Origin: Catenulispora sp. EB89
Lineage (GTDB): Bacteria > Actinomycetota > Actinomycetes > Streptomycetales > Catenulisporaceae
Assembly (NCBI RefSeq): GCF_041261445.1
Contig: NZ_JBGCCU010000003.1
Location: 1-64,000 of the forward strand
Direction: 5' to 3'
DNA length: 64,000 nt
This document shows, piece after piece, positions 18,666 to 25,947 of the stretch. Each line of letters begins with the position of its first letter. The stretch's first letter is position 1. Below the pieces are notes generated by a model. It searched no databases and was not told where the DNA came from. It saw only the letters and a list, made by a program, of their open reading frames with translations. A program made the translations under genes and the position numbers.

Positions 18666-20246
18666 TCAGGCGCGGTGTGACGGCCGACGGCGGACCAGCA
18701 GCGTGCCGCCGATCAGGGCGAGGGCGCTGAGTGGAATGAGGACGAGGACATCGGTGCCGGTGTGGGCCAGCGCCTTGCCGCCTGCTGCGGACTGGCCGGC
18801 TGTGGTGGCGGCGGTCGTGCCGCCGGTCGTGCCGGCCGTGGTACCGCCGGTGGTGCCTCCGGTCGACCCGGCCGTGGTCCCGCCGGTCGTCCCGCCGGTG
18901 GTGCCGCCCGTGGCGCCTCCGGTCGTCCCGGCCGTGGTGCCGCCGGTCGTTCCGCCGGTCGTCCCGGCCGTGGTAGCACCAGTCGTTCCGCCGGTCGTGC
19001 CACCGGTGGTCGGACCGCCAGTCGTGCCGCCGGTAGTGCCTGCGGTCGTGCCGCCAGTCGTGCCACCAGTCGTCGTTCCGCCGGTGACCCCACTGGTGGT
19101 GCCTCCGGTCGTCCCGCCGGTGGTGCCGCCGGTCGTGCCACCGGTGGTCGGACCGCCAGTCGTGCCGCCGGTAGTGCCTGCGGTCGTGCCGCCGGTGGTC
19201 CCGCCGGTCGTCGTTCCGCCGGTGACCCCACCAGTGGTGCCTCCGGTCGTCCCGGCCGTGGTACCGCCGGTCGTGCCACCGGTTGAGCCACCGGTTGTGC
19301 CCACAGTCGTTCCACCGGTGGTCGGGCCACCGGTCGTGCCGCCAGTCGTCGGGCCACCCGTCGTGCCACCGGTGGTCGGGCCGCCGGTCGTACCACCGGT
19401 CGTCGTGCCGCCAGTCGTGCCACCAGTCGTCGGGCCACCCGTGGTGCCGCCGGTGGTCGTCCCGCCAGTCGTGCCGCCTGTCGTGCCGCCGGTGGTCCCA
19501 CCGGTCTGGCAGGTCGGACGGGTGATGGTGTTGGTGTCGAGGGTGACCGACCCGTTCCGGGCCAGGGCACGGCCGTCGATCGTCGCGCTGGTGGTGACCG
19601 AGATCGATGTCAGGGCCAAGATGGTGCCCACGAACGTGGTGCCCGTGCCCAACGTCGCCGAACTGCCCACCTGCCAGTAGACATTGCACGGCTGGGCACC
19701 GTTGATCAGCAGCACCCGGCTGGCCGAGGCCGTGGTCAGCGTCGACCCGATCTGGAAGATGAACACCGCGTTGGGATCACCGTGCGCATCAAGCGTGAGC
19801 GTCCCGGTGAGCCCGATCGACGACGAAGCCGTGTAGACGCCCGGCCCCTTCGTCAAACCACCGAGATTCCCCGCGACCGCAGCACTCGACGGCTGGCCCG
19901 CCGCATCGTTGTACGCGATGGTCAAATCCGACTGCGCCTGCAGCGCCGCGGCATCGGCCGCATGCACAGCTCCGGCGACCCTGCCCGGAGGAAAACCGGT
20001 CACCGAGGCCCGCCCCGCCGGGCTCACCCCCAAATCCCCGGTGATCGTGGTGGGTCCCGTATTGGTCACGCCCTGACCGGCCAGCACCGCATAAGACTCC
20101 GCAGTCCCCAGCCCCACAGCCGTGGCAGCGTTCACCCGGGCTGGAAGGAACACCGCCCCGGCGACCACCAGCGACACGAGCAGACCCCCACAGACCCGGG
20201 CGGCGAACCCGTGACGGTGAGATCTAGCAGACAAGCTAGCTTTCAT
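18666..20246 (-). CDS. Ice-binding-like (DUF3494) surface protein with LAxTG sorting signal
   Basis: A 526-aa secreted protein. Residues 1-41 are a signal peptide (HRHGFAARVCGGLLVSLVVAGAVFLPA then RVNA). Residues 42-245 match the DUF3494 ice-binding beta-helix family: AESYAVLAGQGVTNTGPTTITGDLGVSP, then GPGVYTASSSIGLTGTLTLDA, then NVYWQVGSSATLGTGTTFVGTI. Residues about 246-490 are an almost pure Thr-Gly tract (TTGGTTGGTT). The C-terminus has LAHTG at 493-497, a hydrophobic helix and RRRPSHRA, a sorting signal of the LAxTG type used by class E sortases. ATG at 20246 is backed by GGAG. Not all DUF3494 proteins bind ice; adhesion is possible. Confidence 0.85.
   Translation of the reverse strand: MKASLSARSHRHGFAARVCGGLLVSLVVAGAVFLPARVNAATAVGLGTAESYAVLAGQGVTNTGPTTITGDLGVSPAGRASVTGFPPGRVAGAVHAADAAALQAQSDLTIAYNDAAGQPSSAAVAGNLGGLTKGPGVYTASSSIGLTGTLTLDAHGDPNAVFIFQIGSTLTTASASRVLLINGAQPCNVYWQVGSSATLGTGTTFVGTILALTSISVTTSATIDGRALARNGSVTLDTNTITRPTCQTGGTTGGTTGGTTGGTTTGGTTGGPTTGGTTGGTTTGGTTGGPTTGGTTGGPTTGGTTGGPTTGGTTVGTTGGSTGGTTGGTTAGTTGGTTGGVTGGTTTGGTTGGTTAGTTGGTTGGPTTGGTTGGTTGGTTGGTTSGVTGGTTTGGTTGGTTAGTTGGTTGGPTTGGTTGGTTGATTAGTTGGTTGGTTAGTTGGATGGTTGGTTGGTTAGSTGGTTGGTTAGTTGGTTAATTAGQSAAGGKALAHTGTDVLVLIPLSALALIGGTLLVRRRPSHRA
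18810..19505 (-). repeat. Gly-Thr stalk repeat
   Basis: About 690 bases of degenerate GT-rich triplets encoding TTGG units with scattered Ala, Val and Ser substitutions (for example VGTTGGSTGG, ATTAGTT). Long near-identical blocks recur, e.g. about 19000-19110 and 19140-19240. Copy number is likely to vary among strains. Confidence 0.9.
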
Positions 20247-20637
20247 GATGACTCCACAATCCTTCAGAGATGATCCGGCATGTTCCACACTGACGCCTTA
20301 AACCCGAGAATCCATTCATCGGCTTTTTAGGCCCTTCGGCCACCGAGGAAGACTCCGGACTTTTACGTATGAGCGGAACTAGGGAAAGTGGAACCATAGC
20401 CCTGAAAATGGGAATCAAAACGCACACGGAAGGCTTGACCGAAGAGTTATTAATCACGAATGAGTGAACGGCGTTACGCCATCTCAGGGACCCACCACGA
20501 GAACGGGACGGCCGCCGCTCGCACACCTACAGGTCACTGAGCAGGCCTGGATCGCGTGAGGCCGACCGCCACCTTGGCGGACTTCCCACCCGAACTCGAA
20601 CGCGGCCAGCCTCTCGCCGAACGCGTAGAAGCATTAT
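20247..20637. other. AT-richer intergenic region upstream of the ice-binding gene
   Basis: No gene is supported. The region is clearly lower in GC than its neighbours and probably contains the promoter of the ice-binding gene on the minus strand. TAGGCCCTTCGGCC at about 20328-20341 resembles the DosR-like boxes seen further on, but weakly. Confidence 0.4.
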
Positions 20638-20919
20638 ATGGAGAAGCACTTAATTCGGAAGTGCGGAACAACTGATGGCGGCGCAGCGGAAGCGCTGCGC
20701 GTCAAACCGGCCAGCGCGAAGGACCTCACGCCCAGAAAGAAGCGAGGGACGCCAGCTCCGGTGGCCAAGAAGGCGAACCGAAAGGCGGCCCCGCTGGTCG
20801 CCTACCTTGCGGAGCTCGACGGCGCAGGATCCCCGAGGCCGGACGCCGCCGAGCCGGCACCGCGGTACGGCGTGAGCGTGCGAACCATTCAGCGGTGGCT
20901 CGCGCGCGAGGAAGACTGA
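20638..20919 (+). CDS. Small hypothetical protein with a C-terminal HTH-like motif
   Basis: A 93-aa basic protein. The N-terminal half is Lys/Arg-rich (KDLTPRKKRGTPAPVAKKANRK). The C-terminus reads RYGVSVRTIQRWLAREED, which has the form of a helix-turn-helix recognition segment (as in transposase or MerR-like HTHs). The start is ambiguous: ATG at 20638 lies in an AT-rich patch with no clear ribosome site. It could be a DNA-binding protein or the remnant of a larger regulator or transposase. Confidence 0.45.
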   Translation: MEKHLIRKCGTTDGGAAEALRVKPASAKDLTPRKKRGTPAPVAKKANRKAAPLVAYLAELDGAGSPRPDAAEPAPRYGVSVRTIQRWLAREED

Positions 20920-21029
20920 GGCGACCGCCCGACCGCCCGACCGCGCCACCCGGGCACTGAGTACGACCGGGAAACCCAGGCCATGAGGCCGTGGGAGAAT
21001 GCGGCCTATGAACCGCGCCCGAAGGGCGC

Positions 21030-21332
21030 GTGCCGCATAAGACGCCGGCATCACTCCGACCGCGCGAGCGCTCCTGGCGCAGTCCATGGGTGCGCTACCG
21101 CGATGTCCCAACCCTGTCTGGATCGGCGAACGCGGCCATCCGCTCCGTGGAACGCGATCGACTGATACCCGGCATCATCGCCACGGCCCTGAGCGTGTGG
21201 TCCGCCCGAGTCCACGGGACTAGGCGACGCTGGAAGCCATGGGAGGCCGAGTTCACCTGCCCATGCTGCGGGCGGACCCATCATGAACCACAGACAGCCC
21301 CCGAGCTGTCCTGGTGGCACCGCAGATGCTGA
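21030..21332 (+). CDS. Small hypothetical protein with a possible zinc ribbon
   Basis: A 100-aa protein from a GTG at 21030, just after a GCGCCC-GAA-GGGCGC hairpin (21015-21029). The C-terminus has CPCCGRTHH followed 17 residues later by WHRRC, which could bind one zinc ion. The central part is a helical segment, PGIIATALSVWSARV. I do not recognise the family, and it may not be a true gene. It is reported because the Cys/His pattern is unlikely in a shadow frame. Confidence 0.4.
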   Translation: MPHKTPASLRPRERSWRSPWVRYRDVPTLSGSANAAIRSVERDRLIPGIIATALSVWSARVHGTRRRWKPWEAEFTCPCCGRTHHEPQTAPELSWWHRRC

Positions 21333-21457
21333 TCCCTGAAGTTCCCGAACGTCTCTTCAGCGACCGACTTCACCGGCGAATCCGACGGCACGCCTTTCTG
21401 GGGCTGCTGGTTTTGGTCATCCTTTTGACGCGCACCCCGGGTGTGTGCGGGTTCTGG

Positions 21458-22084
21458 TCAGCCCGGGAGGGGTTTGCCGTGCTTACCGGCGGCGTGTCGG
21501 TTGTCGACCGCGGCGGTGGCCCATTGCCCGGGGGTGAGCTGTGTGTCGTCGGCCGTGGTCCGGAGGTAGGCGGCAGCGGACTGGAGCGCCCAGGCGGCCT
21601 GGTCGCGCAGGACTGCCGCGAACTGTCCGGAGGCGAGCATGTTGGCGCGGGTGAGGAAATCGGGGGCGAGTTCGCGCGGGGCGGTGTCCTGGGCCAGGTG
21701 CAGGTCCTGGGCCAGGAGCCCGGTGCAGGTGTCGTCGACGGCGGAGGCGATCTCGGCGTGGTCGTCCTCGTTCAGGGGTGTGCCGACCTGCCAGCCGCGT
21801 GCCAGGATGGCGGCTGCTCCGACGCCTAGCAGCTCCCCGAGGTATTCCCCGGCGTTGAAGTGCTCGACCAGCGGTGGGTTCTGGTCGCGGCCGTAGGTCA
21901 GCTGGAGGCGCATAGTGGCCTGGGGCGGCAGCGTGGGGTGCAGCATCACGGTGGCGATCTCGCCGAGCATGGTGCGCTCTTCGGCCGTGAGCTCGGGACC
22001 GGACGACGCCGGGCGGGCGGCGGTGCTGGTTACGGGATCGGCCCTCGGCATTGTGGGCGCGGTGGTGTCGGTACTGGGGTCCAT
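21458..22084 (-). CDS. Hypothetical protein (208 aa)
   Basis: I do not recognise this family. The first 30 residues are Thr/Pro/Ala-rich and look disordered. A mostly helical domain follows: LTAEERTMLGEIATVMLHPTLPPQATMRLQLTYG, then FNAGEYLGELLGVGAAAILARGW, then DDTCTGLLAQDLHLAQDTAPREL, then AAWALQSAAAYLRTTADD. There are no membrane segments. I chose ATG at 22084; a TTG nine bases upstream is also possible. It lies about 120 bases downstream of the DEAD-box helicase on the same strand and may be cotranscribed with it. Confidence 0.65.
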   Translation of the reverse strand: MDPSTDTTAPTMPRADPVTSTAARPASSGPELTAEERTMLGEIATVMLHPTLPPQATMRLQLTYGRDQNPPLVEHFNAGEYLGELLGVGAAAILARGWQVGTPLNEDDHAEIASAVDDTCTGLLAQDLHLAQDTAPRELAPDFLTRANMLASGQFAAVLRDQAAWALQSAAAYLRTTADDTQLTPGQWATAAVDNRHAAGKHGKPLPG

Positions 22085-22207
22085 GGCTGTCAACCTACTG
22101 TCTTTCTCGGTAGACGCTTCGCTGACGTGGGAAAAGCCTTCTCAGCACAGTCGGGCCTGAGAGTGTGTCTGGCGCGTGGGTGGGCGGCGCTGGAAGGGAA
22201 ACCGGCT

Positions 22208-23803
22208 TCAGGCGGCGGCTCGGGCGGGTCGTGGCGCCTGGGTGCGGGATGCGGCGTTTGCCTGCGTGCTGCGTCCCGCGTACGCGGGACGGCTACGCCG
22301 GTTGCGGCCTGCGCCGGTGGCACCGTTGTACCGGGGGCGTTCGATCACCGGGTCGGGGATCGTGACGGCGATCCCGGTGGGGACGCGGGCCCCGGTGATG
22401 TCGGCGAGTTCGGCATCGCCGGAATGGACGTGGGCGGTGTGCGGGGTGATGCCGGCGGTGGCCATCATGCGGGTCATTTCGCGGCGCTGAGTGGGCAGGA
22501 CCAGGGTGACCACGGTGCCCGACTCGCCGGCGCGGGCGGTGCGGCCGCCGCGGTGCAGGTAGTCCTTGTGGTCGGCGGGCGGGTCGATGTTGACGACCAG
22601 GTCCAGGCCGTCGACGTGGATGCCGCGGGCCGCGACGTTGGTCGCGATCAGGGCGGTGACCTGGCCGTTGCGGAACTGCTTCAGGGTGCGGGTGCGCTGG
22701 GGCTGGGACTTGCCGCCGTGCAGCGCCGCCGCCTTCACGCCGCTGGCCAGCAGATCGCGCACGAGGCGGTCGGCGCCGTGCCGGGTGTCGGTGAACATGA
22801 TCACCCCGCCGTCGCGGGAGGCGATGTGCGCGACCGTGACGTTCTTGTCCCCGGGCTGAACGTGCAGCAGGTGATGCTCCATCGTGCTGACCGTGGCGGC
22901 CGAGGGGTCCACGGAGTGGGTGACCGGGTCGGTGAGGAAACGGCGCACCAGGCGGTCGATGTTGCGGTCCAGGGTGGCCGAGAAGAGCATGGTCTGCCCG
23001 CCCGGTGCGACCTGGTCCAGGAGTTCGGTGACCTGGGGGAGGAAGCCCATGTCAGCCATCTGGTCCGCCTCGTCCAGGACGGTGACCGCGACCTGGTCCA
23101 GGCGGCAGTCGCCGCGCTCGATCAGGTCCTTGAGACGCCCGGGCGTGGCCACGACGATCTCCGTGCCGCGCCGCAGGTCCTGTGCCTGGCGGCTGATCGA
23201 CATCCCTCCGACGACGGTCGCCATCCGGAGCCGGACCGCGTGGGCGTAGGGGGTGAGTGCCTCGGTGACCTGCTGGGCCAGTTCCCGGGTCGGGACGAGG
23301 ATCAGCGCCAGCGGCTGGCGGGGTTCGGCGGTTTGCCCGGCGGTGCGGGCCAGCACTGCCAGGCCGAAGGCGATGGTCTTGCCCGAGCCGGTCCGGCCGC
23401 GGCCCAGCACGTCCCGCCCGGCCAGCGCGCTGGGCAGGGTCGAGGCCTGGATCGGGAACGGAGTCGTGACACCCTGACGGGTCAGCGCCTCCAGAAGCGT
23501 GCTCGGCATGTCGAGCTCGTCGAAAGCAGCGACGGCGGGCAGCGCGGGCGTGGTGCTGACGGGAAGAGCGAACTCGCCCTGCGCGGCAGAGCCCTGACGG
23601 CCTGACCGGCCGCCGCCGAAGCGGCGCCCGCCTTCCGGCGAGCGGTACCCGCCCCGGCCGGGGCCGCCATCGGACGAGCCGGAGCCGAAGCCCGAGCCGG
23701 AGCCGAAGCCCGAGCCGGAGCCGAAGCCCGAACCGGAGCGGTAGTTGGAGCCGGAACGCGGGTTGGAACTGCGCTCGGCAGAGGAGCGGCTGGAACGGAT
23801 CAT
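22208..23803 (-). CDS. DEAD-box RNA helicase
   Basis: A 531-aa protein. Residues 1-75 are a low-complexity Gly/Ser/Arg tail with three GFGSGS repeats and RGG-like segments, typical of RNA binding. The helicase core has a Q-motif (FPIQA), Walker A GRGRTGSGKT (134-143), PTRELA, GG, TPGRL, DEAD at 244-247, SAT at 275-277, and in the C-terminal lobe TDTRHGADRL, ATNVAARGIH and HRGGRTARAG. A basic tail follows. It unwinds structured RNA, probably for ribosome assembly or cold adaptation, since cspA lies directly upstream on the same strand. Its Shine-Dalgarno sequence is buried in a hairpin, which suggests translational control. Confidence 0.93.
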   Translation of the reverse strand: MIRSSRSSAERSSNPRSGSNYRSGSGFGSGSGFGSGSGFGSGSSDGGPGRGGYRSPEGGRRFGGGRSGRQGSAAQGEFALPVSTTPALPAVAAFDELDMPSTLLEALTRQGVTTPFPIQASTLPSALAGRDVLGRGRTGSGKTIAFGLAVLARTAGQTAEPRQPLALILVPTRELAQQVTEALTPYAHAVRLRMATVVGGMSISRQAQDLRRGTEIVVATPGRLKDLIERGDCRLDQVAVTVLDEADQMADMGFLPQVTELLDQVAPGGQTMLFSATLDRNIDRLVRRFLTDPVTHSVDPSAATVSTMEHHLLHVQPGDKNVTVAHIASRDGGVIMFTDTRHGADRLVRDLLASGVKAAALHGGKSQPQRTRTLKQFRNGQVTALIATNVAARGIHVDGLDLVVNIDPPADHKDYLHRGGRTARAGESGTVVTLVLPTQRREMTRMMATAGITPHTAHVHSGDAELADITGARVPTGIAVTIPDPVIERPRYNGATGAGRNRRSRPAYAGRSTQANAASRTQAPRPARAAA

Positions 23804-23809
23804 GGAGTG

Positions 23810-23843
23810 GACCTTCCTCGAAGGGCGCGTGTCGAGGAAGGTC
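23810..23843 (-). promoter_or_regulatory. Hairpin that would hide the helicase ribosome binding site
   Basis: GACCTTCCTCGA at 23810-23821 is the exact inverse of TCGAGGAAGGTC at 23832-23843, with a 10-base loop. In the minus-strand mRNA the 3' arm of this 12-bp stem contains GAGGAAGG, the Shine-Dalgarno sequence, placed 8 bases before the ATG at 23803. A closed stem would block translation of the helicase. Confidence 0.65.
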
Positions 23844-24190
23844 CGTGCCGCGGCGCAGCCGCGGGGAGACCATCACGAACGAGCCGGAAACGACGTGGGG
23901 CGTGGGCGGTCGAACCGTTCGGCGCGTCACCTACGGTCGGCGCACACCCACAACGACAGGGCAGGGGAGAAACCTCGAACCGCACTCGGAATACGAGGAG
24001 AACGGTTCGGTGGGCGCGACCCAGACACGGCGCGGAGCGCGTGGTGCGGGCCGGTCGCCGGGGGCGGAGCCGGCGGCCCTGACGTGCCGGGCCGGATGTA
24101 GCTCAGATGGGGGTTCTTTGCCCGAGCAGGGCGCGAGTACGGCGCGAGTACGGCGCAGGCAAGATCTTCGCGGCAGTCGCCGCGGGAAAA
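23844..24190. other. Gap between cspA and helicase
   Basis: No gene is supported. The gap holds the long leader of the helicase, a tRNA-like 5' segment near 24092-24104 and a short direct repeat (GGCGCGAGTAC twice, about 24131-24153). CGCGGCAGTCGCCGCG (about 24171-24186) is a small hairpin that could end the cspA transcript. Confidence 0.4.
24092..24110 (+). tRNA. Possible tRNA 5' fragment
   Basis: CCGGATG-TA-GCTCAGATGG has the order of a tRNA acceptor 5' strand, U8, A9, the GCUC D-stem and A14. The D-loop and all later arms are lost. It could be coincidence. Confidence 0.25.
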
Positions 24191-24394
24191 TCAGATCGGG
24201 CGGATGTTCTCGGCATGCGGGCCCTTGGGGCTCTGCGCGATGTCGAACTCGACCCTCTGGCCCTCGAGCAGCTCGCGGAAGCCGTCGGCGCTGATGTTCG
24301 AGAAGTGGGCGAACACGTCAGGTCCGCCACCGTCCTGCTCGATGAAGCCGAAGCCCTTTTCCGCTTTGAACCACTTTACGGTACCAGCAGCCAT
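24191..24394 (-). CDS. cspA: Cold-shock protein (CspA family)
   Basis: A 67-aa single OB-fold protein. It starts [18 protein letters not shown] and has RNP1 (KGFGFIEQ) and RNP2 (VFAHFSNI), the aromatic surfaces that bind single-stranded RNA or DNA, then [23 protein letters not shown]. Length and sequence fit actinomycete CspA-like proteins; it acts as an RNA chaperone. ATG at 24394 follows AAGGAGAA. The leader upstream is about 128 bases, as is usual for regulated cold-shock genes. The DEAD-box helicase lies 390 bases downstream on the same strand. Confidence 0.95.
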   Translation of the reverse strand: MAAGTVKWFKAEKGFGFIEQDGGGPDVFAHFSNISADGFRELLEGQRVEFDIAQSPKGPHAENIRPI

Positions 24395-24500
24395 ATACGT
24401 GTTCTCCTTGGTGGGGTTTTGTGCCGAAACCCGCGCTGCGCGCGTTTCGCGCCGCCGCGATGACGTCCAGCCCGGAAACAACACCCGGGAAAACAAAGAT

Positions 24501-24528
24501 GCGCCTGTCGGCTACAACCGGCAGGCGC
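24501..24528 (-). promoter_or_regulatory. Inverted repeat at the cspA transcription start
   Basis: GCGCCTGTCGG, a 6-base loop, and CCGGCAGGCGC form an 11-bp stem with one G-U pair. It spans the predicted start of the cspA transcript (about 24522). It could be an operator or a 5'-terminal RNA stem. Confidence 0.4.
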
Positions 24529-24557
24529 ACATAAGTACATGGGAACCACAACTGCAA
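24529..24557 (-). promoter_or_regulatory. cspA: Predicted cspA promoter
   Basis: On the minus strand TTGCAG (24552-24557) and TTATGT (24529-24534) are separated by 17 bases, giving a reasonable -35/-10 pair about 130 bases before the cspA ATG. Confidence 0.45.
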
Positions 24558-24906
24558 CATCTATGGCTGTAGCATCCGCGGGCTTCGTCGGGGCTTGATT
24601 TCGCCGGTACGTCGACCACGTCTTGCCAACGCAGTGGTGCGGGGCTGTACGCCGGCGGTGGACCCCAGCATGGCGGGGCACGCCGCAACCGCCTTTGCCG
24701 AGCCGGGCTCCGCCGACCGCGCGTCACCTGATCGGCCTACACGATCCGGGCGCCTGGCGTGGCGGCCGCTGGAACGGCGGGACCGCACCCTCCTGTCCCC
24801 GGAGGCCGCCATCGCACCTGCTCAGGCCATATTCGGCAGGCCGCATCTCGGCAGCCGGCCGCGCGTGAAGACCACCTCACGACATCGCACCTACGACACC
24901 GGTGGC
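24558..24906. other. Intergenic stretch with nothing recognised
   Basis: Open frames here are short and compositionally biased. I see no RNA gene or repeat. Confidence 0.4.
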
Positions 24907-25120
24907 CGAAAATCTATTGCGGCGGGAGTAGACATGCGCTGCCTACGTGGGTAGTGTTCCTGTCGTAACCACAGCAAGGGAAGACGCGCGGCAGACACGA
25001 ACTGGCGCGAAGCAGGAGCAGGGCGGCAATGGGGTTCCGGGGCCAGCAGTGTTGGTCGGCGCCGGAGCCGACGGCCGGGCAGATGACGCCCGGGGCTGCC
25101 GAGCAGTACAGCAAGTGAAG

Positions 25121-25267
25121 TAGGCAGTACCGCAGGTGAAGTACGCAATACCGCAGGTGAAGTACGCAATACCGCAGGTGAAGTACGCAGTACCGCAGGT
25201 GAAGTACGCAGTACCGCAGGTGAAGTACGCAGTACCGCAGGTGAAGTACGCAGTACCGCAGGTGAAG
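25121..25267 (+). repeat. Seven tandem 21-bp repeats
   Basis: The unit TACGCAGTACCGCAGGTGAA plus G is present seven times with A/G variation at one position, and a degenerate copy precedes it. Because the unit is 21 bp, every frame stays open; the + frame from 25136 gives MK followed by YAIPQVK/YAVPQVK heptads. The inverted copy at 52.7 kb has a single unit-like segment, so the array is a local expansion. Confidence 0.9.
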
Positions 25268-25487
25268 AAGCAGTACCCGATTGGTAGGACACGAAGAAAA
25301 GAGGAGCGAACACCATCAGGATCGCCCAGGCGCAGGTCAAGTCTGGGTGGGCAGATCAATCCCCGGATGGGAAGGTGATTTCCGGTCACTCGTCCGAGAT
25401 CCCCGCAGTCGGCCGCACCACGCGGCCTCGCGGAAACAGTAAGCCGGTGTGTTCAGCCGGTAGGCAAATGGTGTTGAACCTCCCCCA

Positions 25488-25515
25488 GGGCCCGGTGCCG
25501 TACGGCACCGGGCCC
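25488..25515 (+). promoter_or_regulatory. Perfect 28-base palindrome before MerR gene 1
   Basis: GGGCCCGGTGCCG-TA-CGGCACCGGGCCC is a perfect palindrome 41 bases before the MerR start. The identical 28 bases occur at 52522-52549 before the paralogous MerR gene, although the surrounding leader has diverged. It could be a transcription attenuator or the binding site of the MerR protein. Confidence 0.7.
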
Positions 25516-25556
25516 CTCCTCGCGTTCTGCCGACAGAGCAGACAAAAGAGGTGCAA

Positions 25557-25904
25557 GTGACAGGCAGTACCCGCTCCACCCCGGCCGACCGGCTGGACGA
25601 CGACGACTACCCCGCCTACACCATGGGCCGGGCCGCCGAGATGATCGGCGCCACCCCCGCGTTCCTCCGCGCGCTGGGCGAGGCGCAGCTGATCACCCCG
25701 TTGCGCTCCGACGGCGGCCACCGCCGCTACTCCCGCTACCAACTGCGGATCGCTTCCCGCGCCCGCGAACTCGTCGACGCGGGTACCCCCATCGACACCG
25801 CCTGCCGCATCATCATCCTGGAAGACCAACTCGAAGAAGCCCTCCGGCTCAACGAGGAACTACGCCAGAACGCCGGCACCCCGCAGACTCCGGGAAGCCC
25901 CTGA
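25557..25904 (+). CDS. MerR-family transcriptional regulator (paralogue 1)
   Basis: A 115-aa protein with a MerR-type winged HTH: YTMGRAAEMIGATPAFLRALGEAQLITPLRSDGGHRRYSRYQLRIASRARELVDAGTPI. A short coiled helix follows (CRIIILEDQLEEALRLNEEL). There is no large effector domain, so a ligand is not obvious. GAGG at 25549-25552 favours GTG at 25557; a GTG at 25551 is too close. It is about 80% identical to the protein encoded at 52155-52490. The matching leader and palindrome of the two genes suggest that both respond to one signal, perhaps by autoregulation. Confidence 0.85.
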   Translation: MTGSTRSTPADRLDDDDYPAYTMGRAAEMIGATPAFLRALGEAQLITPLRSDGGHRRYSRYQLRIASRARELVDAGTPIDTACRIIILEDQLEEALRLNEELRQNAGTPQTPGSP

Positions 25905-25947
25905 CCCTGACCACGGGGCGATTCACCCCGGTGCAGTCGCGAGTCGG

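Larger units (their letters stand above)
24907..25556 (+). repeat. Long leader of MerR gene 1, inverted copy of 52491-52966
   Basis: The whole stretch from GAAAATCTAT (about 24908) to the MerR start is similar to the reverse complement of 52491-52966. Shared landmarks are GACAGACACGAACTGGCGCGA (split by small changes), CCATCAGGATCGCCC, the CCGAGATCCCCGC block, the 28-base palindrome, and GAGGTGCAAGTGACAGG. Copy 1 is longer because of an internal 21-bp tandem array. No protein gene is certain inside; a frame from 25136 would encode repeated YAVPQVK heptads. Confidence 0.75.

Noticed and set aside
18649-19689. Long His/Arg-rich and Val/Pro-rich frames over the Thr-Gly stalk
   Set aside because: All frames stay open across the repeat. 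Only the minus frame with signal peptide, DUF3494 domain and sorting signal is coherent.
24558-24906. Small open frames between cspA and the MerR leader
   Set aside because: No ribosome sites, no family similarity and biased composition.
25121-25267. Tandem 21-bp repeats considered as CRISPR
   Set aside because: Units are contiguous without spacers and there are no cas genes.
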